Source of the DNA: JAHEGP01 sp963751595
GTDB taxonomy: Bacteria > Pseudomonadota > Gammaproteobacteria > Pseudomonadales > JAHEGP01
Direction: 5' to 3'
Length of the DNA: 64,000 nucleotides
Assembly (NCBI GenBank): GCA_963751595.1
Contig: CAVVVC010000001.1
Span: 558,001 to 622,000, forward strand
The position numbers and the translations under genes are program-made. Position 1 is the first letter of the stretch. Every line of letters begins with the position of its first letter. Shown here one piece after another: positions 36,378 through 45,706 of this stretch. A model generated the notes under the pieces. That model had not been told where the DNA came from, searched no databases, and saw only the letters and a program-made list of their open reading frames with translations.

Positions 36378-39300
36378 CTACTCTGGCCGCTTCTCCTTGC
36401 CATCGAGCATGCCCCGCAGCGAGTCCAGGCCCCTGCCGATCTCCTTGACGGGATTTTCAATGCCCTCTTTCACTGTGTCGATAACGCCCCGGGCAGGGAG
36501 CACCCTGACCCTTGGTTTCTCCAGCGGCCCGTCAATCTTCAGGTAGACCTTGGTGATGTTACTTGCCGCGGAACCAACCAGCGGGACCAGTCCCAGGGCT
36601 TTGTCTATTGAGCCAAAAACCGCAAGCTCTACCTCCATATTCATGACCTGGTCGGTAAGCCGAACCAGGCCCTGACCCGTGGTGTTGAATGCGGGGGTGA
36701 TAAAAACCGATCTATCAATGTGTGCACCCTTCGGATCAAGCCTGACCGCCAAGGTCAGCGAGTCAAAGCCAATGCCTTTTTGCGCGAGGTTTTTGCCCAT
36801 CGAGCCCTTTATTATCCCTTGGATATTGACAAATTCGAGTACGCTGAAAAAGGTTTTGGAAACCGGGCCAACTCTTGCTATGCGCCCAGGGCCTGCGTCA
36901 AGGCTAAAGTCACCCCGCAGGCTTGCCAGCAACGCTTTGCCGGTTGTGCCGCTAATATGACCACTGCTGCTAAGCGGTCCACTGGTAGACGCCGCGCGAC
37001 CCACGATGACCGGTAGTAGCTCCTCTACCCGAAGCCTGGCAAGCTCATGCCGGGTATCGAACTTGATTCGGGACAGGTCCCCAAGCTCTAACCGTCCGCT
37101 GGTTTTCACCGTTCCTCCAGCAATGGAAAAGGACAACTGGTGGTCTTTGACGACTTCGCGGTCATAGTCGACGTATAGCTTTAAACCCGTAAAAGTCAGA
37201 TCGCGATACACGCCCTTACTGACATCGGCATGAAGGACAAGCGTCGCTCGCTGGATAAACTCGGGTAATCGCGCGGGGGCCTGGCTCTCACCCGGGGCAG
37301 CGCCCGTTGTGGGTGCTACCGGGGGCGGGGGGTTCGAGCGGGCTGCCAACAGGCGGTCGAGGTTGAGGTCAGGGGAGGTGAGGGAGAGCCTTCCGCGCAA
37401 ATCCGGGTCCAGCTTCAGGTTTCCAGAGGCTGCGATGGCTTGCTGGTTTAACCGCAATGCCATTTTCTTGATGATGACCTGCTTGCCAGCAAGTTGCAGT
37501 TGAGTGTCCCCCTGGTCGATCTTGAATGCTTCGGTTTGCAGTCCCAGTTTACTGCCACGAAAAGCGCCCTTCAGACTGGTTTTGTTTGGTCGGCTCGCGT
37601 CATACAAAATCGACATGTCGGTATTGATGCTGCCGTTCACGGCAATCGCTTGCAGCGCTGGTACGACATCTGCAAGATGGGCAAGCTCGAGATCAGTGGT
37701 CTTTAGCTTGAGGTCCAGTTGTAGATCTTTTTTGTTCGGGCGGCCGATGGTGCCATCGACCCTTACGGGAGCCTGGTTGATGTTGCCGCTTATCCCCTTG
37801 AGTTGCAGCTTCAGGCCCTTGTCCTGTTGAAACTCCACCAGCCCTCGCAGCTCGGCCTGGTTATTCTTCAGGGTAGTCAACTGGAGGTCATCGATTCGCA
37901 GGGAACCCTTCGCCCGCCATTGGTCGGGCTTGGCCTTGTCGTATTTCAGCTCAGCGTCGACCAGGGCATTGGTACTGAGCCTTGCCAAACTATAGGTTTT
38001 AAGCAATTGTTGGATACCGTCAGTGGAGCTTGCCGCAAGCGAAACAGGTCCCGATGCTTTGACGGCCCATTTTGATTCCCCCAGGAGCTGATGGACGTTT
38101 ACTCTAAATACAGGAAGACGCAAAGGCCCGATATTGGCGGTGATGTCGTCGCCGAACAGTACCCCGTCTGCGACGGACAGATTGCCGTTGATTTTTTCGA
38201 TGCGGGGCATCGAATCCAGGGGCCGTGCCGAGAGCCCGGAAAAACGCACAGATCCGGTTATCGCGTCAAACAGGGCCTGCCGATCGATGTCCTGCTTTGC
38301 CAGCTCGATCTGCGGCAACTGGACATCAATGAGCTGCAGGCTGCCTCCTTCTTCCAGTATCGCTTTAAGCTGTTTTTCAAGCGCTGCGAGTTTCACCCAG
38401 GGTAACAGCGGGCCGGCAGACTTGAGCGGGATTTCGGCGTTGAGGGAGCCATTGCTTACCTGGAGCTGTTTAAAGTTGCTCAGCCTTAGCTTAGCATTTG
38501 CTTTGATGTCGTTGATGGCAAGTGCGAGCTGATCGAACCGCACCGAGTCAGCCGCCAGTTGTGCTTTGAACTGCAGCTTGGCCCCAGCCCCTGGAACCGG
38601 GTGGTGCCACAGTGCCGGGTCGTAATAACTGAACTGTCCCAAGTCGAGTTGACCGTCGACATTGCCGGGTCCCCCCGGCCATCCCTGATAGTTGACCGTG
38701 GCGCTGATACTGCCGCCAAGGCGCTCGGCTAACGCACTGCCAAGCCACGGCCCTATTGCTTCCGCCGCCAGTGCATCAATATTGGCCTCAACGTCAAGCC
38801 CGGGTTCTTCCAGGCTGAATGCTGGCGTAAGACCAGTCAGCGAGCCGCTGGCGGAAAGCCGGCCCCCGTCTTCGAGGCCGGGCGACGTTTGCCGAACTGC
38901 CAGGCTAAACCTGGCCCTGGCCCCCGGTTGGGGTTGGGTGATGGTGACTTCGATAGCATCCAGGTGCAGATCGGGTAGCCGCTCGCCACTGCGCGTATCC
39001 GAAAATACGAGCTGGCCGTTTTCAATCCGCAGCGATGCGACTTCCACCGAAAAGGGCTGGGCCGTTGCCGCGCGCTCTTGTTTGGTACTTTCGGCGCTTG
39101 TTGGCTCAGTTTTGTCAACCTTCTTAATATTGAGCTCGGGACTCTCCAGCAAGATGTCCTTGATGACCACCTTTTTCTGCAGCAAAGGGCTGAGCGCGAG
39201 TTTGACCGTGATTTTTTCAACACCGAGACTTGCCCCGGGTAACGGATCCCCCGTCATTGACACCGTTTCGGCTTCAAGCCAAATACTGTTGTTTGGAGTG

Positions 39301-39482
39301 ATCCCCCAGCGTAGTGGCCCTATACGCAGTTGCGCCCCAAGATGTTCCGCCGCCAGGTTCTGTATCGACCCACGGTAGCGATTCAGGTCGAGCAGCCTGG
39401 GAAGGGCCAGCATCAGCAGTAGCACCAGGCTGATGATGATTGCCGGGATAATCAGCCAGGCTTTGGAGTGGCGGGTTCTCAT
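36378..39482 (-). CDS. AsmA family protein
   Basis: A 1034-residue inner-membrane-anchored periplasmic protein. One N-terminal membrane segment (WLIIPAIIISLVLLLMLALP) is followed by LDLNRYRGSIQNLAAEHLG, the AsmA N-terminal pattern, and a long series of beta-strand repeats. A short Pro-rich break (SNPPPPVAPTTGAAPG) sits near residue 720. The C-terminal AsmA_2-like part (GHISGTTGKALLASLRGDFS, LVPLVGSAASNITKVYLKI) is well conserved. AsmA-like proteins are thought to be lipid-transfer bridges between the membranes. Its length is within the family range. It stands alone on the minus strand. Confidence 0.88.
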   Translation of the reverse strand: MRTRHSKAWLIIPAIIISLVLLLMLALPRLLDLNRYRGSIQNLAAEHLGAQLRIGPLRWGITPNNSIWLEAETVSMTGDPLPGASLGVEKITVKLALSPLLQKKVVIKDILLESPELNIKKVDKTEPTSAESTKQERAATAQPFSVEVASLRIENGQLVFSDTRSGERLPDLHLDAIEVTITQPQPGARARFSLAVRQTSPGLEDGGRLSASGSLTGLTPAFSLEEPGLDVEANIDALAAEAIGPWLGSALAERLGGSISATVNYQGWPGGPGNVDGQLDLGQFSYYDPALWHHPVPGAGAKLQFKAQLAADSVRFDQLALAINDIKANAKLRLSNFKQLQVSNGSLNAEIPLKSAGPLLPWVKLAALEKQLKAILEEGGSLQLIDVQLPQIELAKQDIDRQALFDAITGSVRFSGLSARPLDSMPRIEKINGNLSVADGVLFGDDITANIGPLRLPVFRVNVHQLLGESKWAVKASGPVSLAASSTDGIQQLLKTYSLARLSTNALVDAELKYDKAKPDQWRAKGSLRIDDLQLTTLKNNQAELRGLVEFQQDKGLKLQLKGISGNINQAPVRVDGTIGRPNKKDLQLDLKLKTTDLELAHLADVVPALQAIAVNGSINTDMSILYDASRPNKTSLKGAFRGSKLGLQTEAFKIDQGDTQLQLAGKQVIIKKMALRLNQQAIAASGNLKLDPDLRGRLSLTSPDLNLDRLLAARSNPPPPVAPTTGAAPGESQAPARLPEFIQRATLVLHADVSKGVYRDLTFTGLKLYVDYDREVVKDHQLSFSIAGGTVKTSGRLELGDLSRIKFDTRHELARLRVEELLPVIVGRAASTSGPLSSSGHISGTTGKALLASLRGDFSLDAGPGRIARVGPVSKTFFSVLEFVNIQGIIKGSMGKNLAQKGIGFDSLTLAVRLDPKGAHIDRSVFITPAFNTTGQGLVRLTDQVMNMEVELAVFGSIDKALGLVPLVGSAASNITKVYLKIDGPLEKPRVRVLPARGVIDTVKEGIENPVKEIGRGLDSLRGMLDGKEKRPE

Positions 39483-39788
39483 AGGCTTTTTATGCTCGAC
39501 GCTGGGGCTGGTTGCTCTGTCCCGGATTGAGCCCGTTCATCGGCAAAGGTTAACACGGTTGGCCCGGGCCGTTCAGCAAATGCTTATGTGGAGCCTTGTC
39601 AGTCCTCGGGTGTTTTGGTTGAGTGTCGGGAGCCTCGAAGTGAGATAAAGTGCGCACGAAATGGAAAGCCCCTCGACACGGCGTCTGCAGCTGCCGCTAA
39701 CGGACAAAAAAATGGGCCGTGGGGCGAGATTCCTCTGGCGTGCTTGGGAAACCTTGAAGCGCCTTAACGAGAAGGTACTGGCCCTGGG

Positions 39789-40349
39789 ATGAAATGTTCT
39801 GTGTATATAGCAGCGAGTGTCGATGGCTACATAGCAAGCCCCGATGGCGGTCTTGACTGGCTTGATACCGCCGGTAACGTTGAAGCCGACATGGGCTCTG
39901 ACGATATGGGGTTTCAGGCTTTTATCAATTCCATCGACTGCATGGTCATGGGGCGCAAATGTATGCAGACGATTTCCAGCATGAACCTGACCCCCGAGCA
40001 ATGGATCTACGGTGATAAGCCTATTGTTGTGTTGAGCAAAACACTGCCTGAGCCGCCGGAAAACCTGCGTGCATACGTTGAAATGTACTCAGGCGACATT
40101 CAGACATTGATGATCGAACTGGAGCGCAGGGGCCATAAACACGCGTATATTGATGGCGGCGCAACCATCACATCGTTTATTAATCGCAAACTGATTGACG
40201 AGATTATCATCACCCGGATCCCGGTACTGCTCGGTGAAGGCATTCCTCTTTTCGGGAAAATCAAACAGCGCGTCAAACTGGAAAATTCCTCGGCGATTGT
40301 ATTCTCCAACGAATTTGTCCAGGTCAAATACCGCGTCAGCTATTGCTAA
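39789..40349 (+). CDS. Dihydrofolate reductase family protein (RibD C-terminal type)
   Basis: A 186-residue NAD(P)H-dependent reductase-like protein. It begins KCSVYIAASVDGYIASPDGG, the typical start of this group, and has MVMGRKCMQTI, then YIDGGATITSFINRKLIDE and TRIPVLLGEGIPLF. These are the cofactor and substrate regions of RibD_C-type proteins such as YyaP and YwjB. The specific substrate is unknown. ATG at 39789 is the natural start. Confidence 0.88.
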   Translation: MKCSVYIAASVDGYIASPDGGLDWLDTAGNVEADMGSDDMGFQAFINSIDCMVMGRKCMQTISSMNLTPEQWIYGDKPIVVLSKTLPEPPENLRAYVEMYSGDIQTLMIELERRGHKHAYIDGGATITSFINRKLIDEIIITRIPVLLGEGIPLFGKIKQRVKLENSSAIVFSNEFVQVKYRVSYC

Positions 40350-40440
40350 CCAAGCTCAAAGGCAGGGGCAATCTTTTCTCGATCAGTGCCTGCTTGAGCT
40401 TCTCTTCAAAGCGCGGTACCACTCACCACATAGCGGCGCA

Positions 40441-41856
40441 CTACTTCAGGACCACCGACGCGGAGGGCTTACTGCTGAGCCCCTGTTTGTCAACTGCCAC
40501 GATGTGGAACTCATAGGCCACTGGCTCCAGGTTGCGGATGGTATAGCTGCTGCTCCCGGTATCCTTCACGATATAGACCCGCGACTGACCCCCCGTGACC
40601 GGGCTGGCGATGATTTCGTAACGGTGTATTTCGTTGATCGACAGGGCGGCGCCGTTCTCCCGTTTTGCTGGTGGTGTCCAACGCAAGCTGACTGTACGCA
40701 TCGCTTTCTCGAGAGTTTTGCTGTCAGCCGCCGGAATGGCCGCTGCCGTCGCAGCCGTGCTGACTGCGGGTTCGGTTGTCGGTTGACTGACAGGCACCGG
40801 CTGGGGCGCAGGCGCGGGTTGGGTTACAGGTGCCGGCTTGGGCGCAGGTGCGGGTTGGGTTACAGGTGCCGGCTTGGGCGCAGGTGCGGGTTGGGTTACA
40901 GGTAGCGGCTTGGGCACCGGTGCGGGTTGGGTTACAGGTGCCGGCTTGGGCACAGGTGCGGGTTGGGTTACAGGTGCCGGCTTGGGCACCGGTGCGGGTT
41001 GGGTTACAGGTGCCGGCTTGGGCACAGGTGCGGGTTGGGTTACAGGTTCCGGCTTGGGCACAGGCGCGGGTTGGGTTACAGGTAGCGGCTTGGGCGCAGG
41101 TGCGGGTTGGGTTACAGGTGCCGGCTTGGGCACAGGTGCGGGTTGGGTTACAGGTTCCGGCTTGGGCACAGGCGCGGGTTGGGTTACAGGTAGCGGCTTG
41201 GGCACCGGTGCGGGTTGGGTTACAGGTGCCGGCTTGGGCACAGGTGCGGGTTGGGTTACAGGTGCCGGCTTGGGCGCAGGTGCGGGTTGGGTTACAGGTA
41301 CCGGCTTGGGCACAGGCGCGGGCTTGGTCTCGGGTTTCGGCTGGGTTACGGGTTTGGGTTTGGGAGCCGGCGCGGGTTTGGTCTCGGGCTTCGGCTGGGT
41401 CTCAGGCTTGGGTTTGGGCGCCGGTGCTGGTCGGGTTGCAGGTATCGATTTGTCTGCGGGTAAATCGGACGGGTTGTTTTCCACCTGTTCGAATCCCGAA
41501 GCCCGGGTAAATACGGCAACCAACGGCGGCACCTGTGCCCCCGCGGCCTTTTCTACCATATGCCCGGAAACGGTAAAGCTGCATTCGCCAAGGGCGTCAT
41601 CCGTGCAATAATTCAGCCACTTCTCAAACTGCCAGCCGCTGTGTGGGACGGCAAAATAGGTCTCGTAATATTCACCGTAAACGAAATTTACCGAGCAGGC
41701 TTCATCCCCGGCCTGGAAAGCCTCCAGCGAACAATCACGGGAGCCGGTAGCCGAAACTACATCGCCTCGGCCGACGATTTCGATGGGGTGACTGCAAGCA
41801 AGGAGTGACAGTGCCATAAAGGCCATTGCAATCCATCCCAGGCTACGGGTCTGCAC
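40441..41856 (-). CDS. Lipoprotein with InlB-like domain, 14 proline-rich repeats and a C-terminal fibronectin III domain
   Basis: A 471-residue lipoprotein (signal FMALSLLAC, Cys21). Residues 22-120 resemble a divergent InlB B-repeat domain with two to three disulfide-like Cys pairs (YFAVPHSGWQFEKWLNYC). Residues 143-355 are a Pro-rich stalk. Its main part, 188-355, is 14 tandem copies of a 12-residue unit VTQPAPxPKPxP, where x alternates Ala/Val and Ala/Leu/Glu. The last ~85 residues form a fibronectin III-like domain (VSLRWTPPAKRENG, YEFHIVAVDKQGLSS). The stalk could span much of the periplasm, rather like TonB, linking an outer-membrane anchor to a distal binding domain (inference). No TonB box-binding domain is present. 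Confidence 0.85.
   Translation of the reverse strand: MQTRSLGWIAMAFMALSLLACSHPIEIVGRGDVVSATGSRDCSLEAFQAGDEACSVNFVYGEYYETYFAVPHSGWQFEKWLNYCTDDALGECSFTVSGHMVEKAAGAQVPPLVAVFTRASGFEQVENNPSDLPADKSIPATRPAPAPKPKPETQPKPETKPAPAPKPKPVTQPKPETKPAPVPKPVPVTQPAPAPKPAPVTQPAPVPKPAPVTQPAPVPKPLPVTQPAPVPKPEPVTQPAPVPKPAPVTQPAPAPKPLPVTQPAPVPKPEPVTQPAPVPKPAPVTQPAPVPKPAPVTQPAPVPKPAPVTQPAPVPKPLPVTQPAPAPKPAPVTQPAPAPKPAPVTQPAPAPQPVPVSQPTTEPAVSTAATAAAIPAADSKTLEKAMRTVSLRWTPPAKRENGAALSINEIHRYEIIASPVTGGQSRVYIVKDTGSSSYTIRNLEPVAYEFHIVAVDKQGLSSKPSASVVLK
40792..41295 (-). repeat. 36-bp tandem repeat, 14 units, coding
   Basis: Fourteen head-to-tail copies of a 36-bp unit with core GGGTTACAGGTGCCGGCTTG on the plus strand. The unit is a multiple of three, so copy-number change keeps the frame. 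Sub-patterns (AP, LP, EP variants) recur in blocks, which suggests recent duplication of several units at once. Confidence 0.95.
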
Positions 41857-42063
41857 GCCAAGTCATCCTTTGCCGCTAGCGGCAATGTTTAACAGTTCAA
41901 ACGTTAATTTTTGCTATCTTCGAGCTTATCACTGCTGTTGTCTGTAAGACCATCGTCACATATAACCATTTTATATAAGAAGGACTAGGCTTATATCCCG
42001 ATCTTGGCATCATCGGGCTCAGTGGTCGCTATCGCGTGTGTCAATGGCACCGTTATCCGGGCC

Positions 42064-42960
42064 TTATTCGGGCAGGGGAACATACTCGTTGTCGCCGGGC
42101 ACCCGGGGAAACCGGCCCTCCCGCCATTTAGTCTTCGCCTGTTCGATGCGCACCGGGTCGTCAGAGACAAAATTCCAGAACATGTGACGCTGGCCCAGCG
42201 GTTCTCCACCCACCAGCATCAGCCGCGCCGTATGCTGTCCGCGCAGGGATACCTGCTCCCGGGGATGCAATACCAGCATCTCGCCGGCAGTCAGCATCTT
42301 GCCACAAACGTCGGCCGTCCCCTCTGCCACATAAATCGCCAGTTGAGCCGCGGCGAAGGGCAACTCGAGCTGGGCTTCGGCCTCGAGTAGACACTCGGCA
42401 TAGAGTGTCGGCGAGTAGGTGGTGACCGGAGAAACCTCTCCCAGCAGTTCCCCCATGATCAAACGCAGTTGCATGCCGTTGGTTTCAATAAAGGGCAAAG
42501 TTGCGGCGGGAAAGTGGCGAAAAGCCGGGTCCATCTCCTGTAACTCCCGGGGCAGGGCGATCCAGGACTGAATCCCGTGCAAGCGCGATTGCTGCTGGTG
42601 ATCCGCGCCGGGTCGTTCAGAGTGGGTAATACCTGATCCCGCGGTCATCAGGTTTACTGCACCCGGCTGGATGGGCTGGACGACCCCGAGGCTGTCCCGG
42701 TGAAGGATTTCTCCCTCGAATAGATAAGTAATGGTGGCGATTCCGATATGGGGGTGGGGCCGGACTTCGATGCCCTGGCCGGGGGCGAAATCGATCGGAC
42801 CCATGTGGTCGAAGAAGACGAAGGGCCCGACCATTCTCTGGCTTGGGGCGGGCAGCACCCGGCGTACATTGAATCCGTCCAGGTTGCGGCTGCGGGAGGT
42901 GATGGTGATGCCGGCGGCACACTCCCCGCAATGGGGCGCCTCGCAGTTGAAAAAGCTCAT
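42064..42960 (-). CDS. Pirin family protein
   Basis: A 298-residue bicupin of the pirin family. The metal ligands are visible in EVRPHPHIGIATITYLF (two His) and GSGITHSERPG (His and Glu). Pirins bind iron and some have quercetin dioxygenase activity. Here the role is unknown. I chose ATG at 42960 (MSFFNCEAPHCGECAAG) with AGAGAT upstream. A longer in-frame start exists but lacks similarity. The N-terminal Cys-rich stretch CEAPHCGEC is not usual for pirins and could bind a metal. Confidence 0.87.
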   Translation of the reverse strand: MSFFNCEAPHCGECAAGITITSRSRNLDGFNVRRVLPAPSQRMVGPFVFFDHMGPIDFAPGQGIEVRPHPHIGIATITYLFEGEILHRDSLGVVQPIQPGAVNLMTAGSGITHSERPGADHQQQSRLHGIQSWIALPRELQEMDPAFRHFPAATLPFIETNGMQLRLIMGELLGEVSPVTTYSPTLYAECLLEAEAQLELPFAAAQLAIYVAEGTADVCGKMLTAGEMLVLHPREQVSLRGQHTARLMLVGGEPLGQRHMFWNFVSDDPVRIEQAKTKWREGRFPRVPGDNEYVPLPE

Positions 42961-43097
42961 TATCTGCATCTCTCTTATATCGAGCCGTTGGCGATGGCAA
43001 GCAGTGCCGATTATTGCTCCCCGGGCAGGGCAAGTCCATGCCATTGGCTGCTAGCGCTCGCCATTATAGAAGTGAGGCGCCGTTGCCTGGGGGGTAG

Positions 43098-43325
43098 CGC
43101 AGCCGTTCCCTGAACGGGCAGCCCACAGTTCAGCGTTGGCTGCGCCTGCTGGCCGATCTAGGTTTCGAGTTTACCCTGACCGTGGGCAAGCGGAAAAACT
43201 ACCTGTCCTGCAAGGAAAAAACAAGCTGGCTCCGGGCCGCCTCGTACTGTGGGTTAACGAGCCTTCGGCAAGGCAATGTGACATCGTTCGTGACACCCGC
43301 AAGACGCGCCGAGATGCCATTGTAA
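43098..43325 (+). pseudogene. Remnant of an unidentified gene
   Basis: A plus-strand frame without a start codon reads LNGQPTVQRWLRLLADLGFE and FTLTVGKRKNYLSC, then becomes less protein-like before a stop. The first part resembles a helical segment near the end of ATPases with DUF4143-type tails or a winged-helix, but this is only a resemblance. It is probably debris. Confidence 0.25.
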
Positions 43326-43410
43326 TCTAAACGCGCGGGGTTTGGCGCTAGGTCGACTGCCTGGCATCGCTTTGCCAGCAAGCCGATGTCGTCTTCGGAC
43401 GCGCGTCGGT

Positions 43411-43878
43411 TCAGGCCTCGTCGTGACGTACCAGCAGCACCGGGCAGCGGGCATGACGTGCCACCCGTGTAGCATTGGGCCCGAGGTCCTGGAGCCCCGT
43501 ACCCGACTCGGTGCCCGCCGCAATGACGACCAGGGAAGCTCGCAGCTCGTTGGCAGCCGCCAGTACTTTTTCGTAAACCACGCCGAGCAGGGCGATGGTG
43601 TTTGTCTCCATATCCTCGGCGGTTTCCTCGGCGACCAATTCGTTCACCCGGGCCAGCGTTTGCTTAACCAATTCCTTGCGCTCTCCGGCGGGAACCTGTT
43701 TCCTGGATCCGCGAATGACGTAACGCCAATCCAGGCCGGTGAAAGCTTCAGGAACTACCGCCACCACCGTTAAGCTAAAGCCCCGTGCCGCCGCCTCGAA
43801 AGCGGCTTCGCGAATGACGGCACGAGCGGCGTCTTCTTGGGTCAGGTCAATTGAGGCGAGTACCACCGCATCGCTCAT
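43411..43878 (-). CDS. Universal stress protein (UspA family)
   Basis: A 155-residue single-domain USP. The ATP-binding loop G-x2-G-x9-G-S/T-like pattern is seen as GTESGTGLQDLGPNATRVAR. The C-terminus ends in the typical strand CPVLLVRHDEA. It begins 1 bp after the stop of the tandem binding-protein gene (TGAAATG), so it is the last gene of the BCCT operon. USPs next to transporters often act as regulatory subunits, for example TeaD beside the ectoine TRAP system TeaABC. A similar role is plausible here. Confidence 0.88.
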   Translation of the reverse strand: MSDAVVLASIDLTQEDAARAVIREAAFEAAARGFSLTVVAVVPEAFTGLDWRYVIRGSRKQVPAGERKELVKQTLARVNELVAEETAEDMETNTIALLGVVYEKVLAAANELRASLVVIAAGTESGTGLQDLGPNATRVARHARCPVLLVRHDEA

Positions 43879-43879
43879 T

Positions 43880-45706
43880 TCAACGCTCCTTTTCCGGCTT
43901 GATCAGCAACCATAGCGCCCACCCCAGGAAGACGAGAATTCCCAGGGAAAAAGCGGTGTAGCCTGGATTCTGGTTGAGCGCCTGATGCCCCGGCTCAACC
44001 CTTGGCCGCAGGGCTGCCGCGGCGTTGAGCAGGGGGCTGATATCGGGATGAGGACCCAGCGCTGCGTTGAACGCGAGCACCACAGCATCGGTAATTGGCC
44101 CCGCTTTCTCAACATAGGTCGAGGGTCCGGCAATTCCCATTGCCTGGTCAGCCCGCCCCGGGCCCACCACCGTCGCCTGCATTGCCAGAGTGGCAATGGC
44201 AGCTTCCTGGTTGGGAGGATAGGTGCCCGCTGGAAGGATTGCCGAATGCAGGAAGGGAAACCCCAGTTTTACCGCGCCCTGCCACCAATCGTCTGCGGTG
44301 ATCAGGCGGATGTCGTCTGCACGCGCCAGGGCGGCTTCAACATTGCCAAGACCGGGGGGCGCAATGACGATCGCGGCATCCGCCTGACCCGCATGCAGGG
44401 CTGCGATCGCCGCCTCGGTGTCGGCAGCCGCGAGGGCAAGGGTTTGACTTCCGGTCGCGCTGGCGATAATGCGGCCCAGCTTTTCGGCGGCAGAACCTGG
44501 GGGACCAGTCGCGATAGTCGCTGCGTCTCCCAGCGCGTCGGGTCCGTTGGAGCGTGCAAACGCGTGTACGTAGTAAGATCCCACCGCCGCGACGGTCTCG
44601 ATGCCCGGCCGCCGCTGCGCGCCTTCAGCACTGATGTCGAACTGGGCGATACTCGGGGCAAGGGCTGCCCGGGAGCGCCCTTCGAGAACCAGGGATACCG
44701 GTGCGGTGCTGTGCTCGAAAACCACGTTGCGCCCCGGGGCTGCTTCCCGGGCGGCCTGCAAGACCGTATTGGCCATCGCGCCTCCCACCTCGGAGTGATT
44801 GACAGCTATCGACAGAGGTGGGTCGTCGACCACAGAGGCGGGGTCGATCAGGCCGACTTCGGCAAGTGCCTCGAGGGCGACTTTACGGGGGTCGCGGTAG
44901 CCAATCTCGACCTCGGCATTGAGGCGGGCCATACGTCGGGCATCCAGTTTTCCCTCCAGCCGGGCGAGGGTAGTGGTGACTGCTGCTGGCGCCGCCGCGG
45001 ATATCAGGGGGACTGCGGTATAGGTAGGGAAGAAGCCGGCGTCGTCTTCCAGTGTTCGCAGTCCAAAGTCGCTGATTTGTGCGTCGGTCGCGAAACCCAC
45101 AACGACATCGGCCTCGTTGTCGACCAGCCGTTGGTAGAGGATCGAGTGGTCTGCGCCGGTAATGACCTCCACCGCGGAAAATACCAGCCCGTAACGGTCG
45201 AGAAACGGCTGTAAGCCGTCAAGCGGTCGCTGGGAAAACTCTTCCATCACGGCAAGGCGCAATTCCCCGTTAAGTCTGGCAAGGTCGCCGGTCGATTCCA
45301 GGTTCCCCAGCGCTGCGAAATCCTCCCCGGCCAGGACCACGTAGCTCGATTCAAACCCCAGCGGCGGCAGCACTTGAATACCCAGTTTCGCAAACTCAGC
45401 GGCGATCCGCACCGTTGTTTCGTCGTTCCAGGGCAGACCCAGCAGGGCACTGGCAGTGCCCGTGTATTCGGGATAGACATGGATGGCGCCGGATCGCAGT
45501 GCTTCGAAGGTTTCGGCACTGCCCCCCAGGGGAATGCGCCGCTCCACAGGTAGACCGGCCTCTTCCAGCATCAGGGCGAACATTTCGGCTAGCACGCGGT
45601 TTTCGGCAAAATCCTTGGAGCCGACCACCACGGCTTCCCTCGCACAGCCGTTCAGTAGTATGGCAAGCAGCACAGCAAAAACCAGGCTGGGGTTACGCGT
45701 CATCAT
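43880..45706 (-). CDS. Tandem solute-binding protein: OpuAC-type domain, TAXI-type domain and C-terminal membrane anchor
   Basis: A 608-residue protein that starts with a lipobox (LLAILLNGC). Residues about 25-280 form an OpuAC / ProX-like binding domain for quaternary amines (VVVGSKDFAENRVLAEMFAL, IHVYPEYTGTASALLG). Residues about 300-560 look like a TAXI/NMT1-type domain of TRAP systems (ATIATGPPGSAAEKLGRI, FPFLHSAILPAGTYPPNQEA). The chain ends in a membrane helix (FSLGILVFLGWALWLLI) with KPEKER behind it. ATG at 45706 overlaps the BCCT stop as ATGA. No ABC permease or TRAP permease genes are nearby: the only carrier is the BCCT protein. It is probably a membrane-held receptor that serves or regulates the BCCT carrier (inference). 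Confidence 0.85.
   Translation of the reverse strand: MMTRNPSLVFAVLLAILLNGCAREAVVVGSKDFAENRVLAEMFALMLEEAGLPVERRIPLGGSAETFEALRSGAIHVYPEYTGTASALLGLPWNDETTVRIAAEFAKLGIQVLPPLGFESSYVVLAGEDFAALGNLESTGDLARLNGELRLAVMEEFSQRPLDGLQPFLDRYGLVFSAVEVITGADHSILYQRLVDNEADVVVGFATDAQISDFGLRTLEDDAGFFPTYTAVPLISAAAPAAVTTTLARLEGKLDARRMARLNAEVEIGYRDPRKVALEALAEVGLIDPASVVDDPPLSIAVNHSEVGGAMANTVLQAAREAAPGRNVVFEHSTAPVSLVLEGRSRAALAPSIAQFDISAEGAQRRPGIETVAAVGSYYVHAFARSNGPDALGDAATIATGPPGSAAEKLGRIIASATGSQTLALAAADTEAAIAALHAGQADAAIVIAPPGLGNVEAALARADDIRLITADDWWQGAVKLGFPFLHSAILPAGTYPPNQEAAIATLAMQATVVGPGRADQAMGIAGPSTYVEKAGPITDAVVLAFNAALGPHPDISPLLNAAAALRPRVEPGHQALNQNPGYTAFSLGILVFLGWALWLLIKPEKER

Noticed and set aside
40792..41510. 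36-bp repeats resembling a CRISPR array
   Set aside because: The units are contiguous with no spacers, the period is a multiple of three, and the minus-strand translation is a coherent proline-rich stalk within a lipoprotein.
40830..41611. Two long plus-strand frames across the repeat region (glycine-rich and tryptophan/valine-rich translations)
   Set aside because: They are by-products of a 36-bp repeat that lacks stops in several frames. They have no signal, domain or ribosome site, and the opposite strand has a complete lipoprotein with recognisable ends.
43985..45214. 409-codon plus-strand frame opposite the double binding protein
   Set aside because: No domain or signal. The minus strand has OpuAC and TAXI signatures and tight operon coupling.
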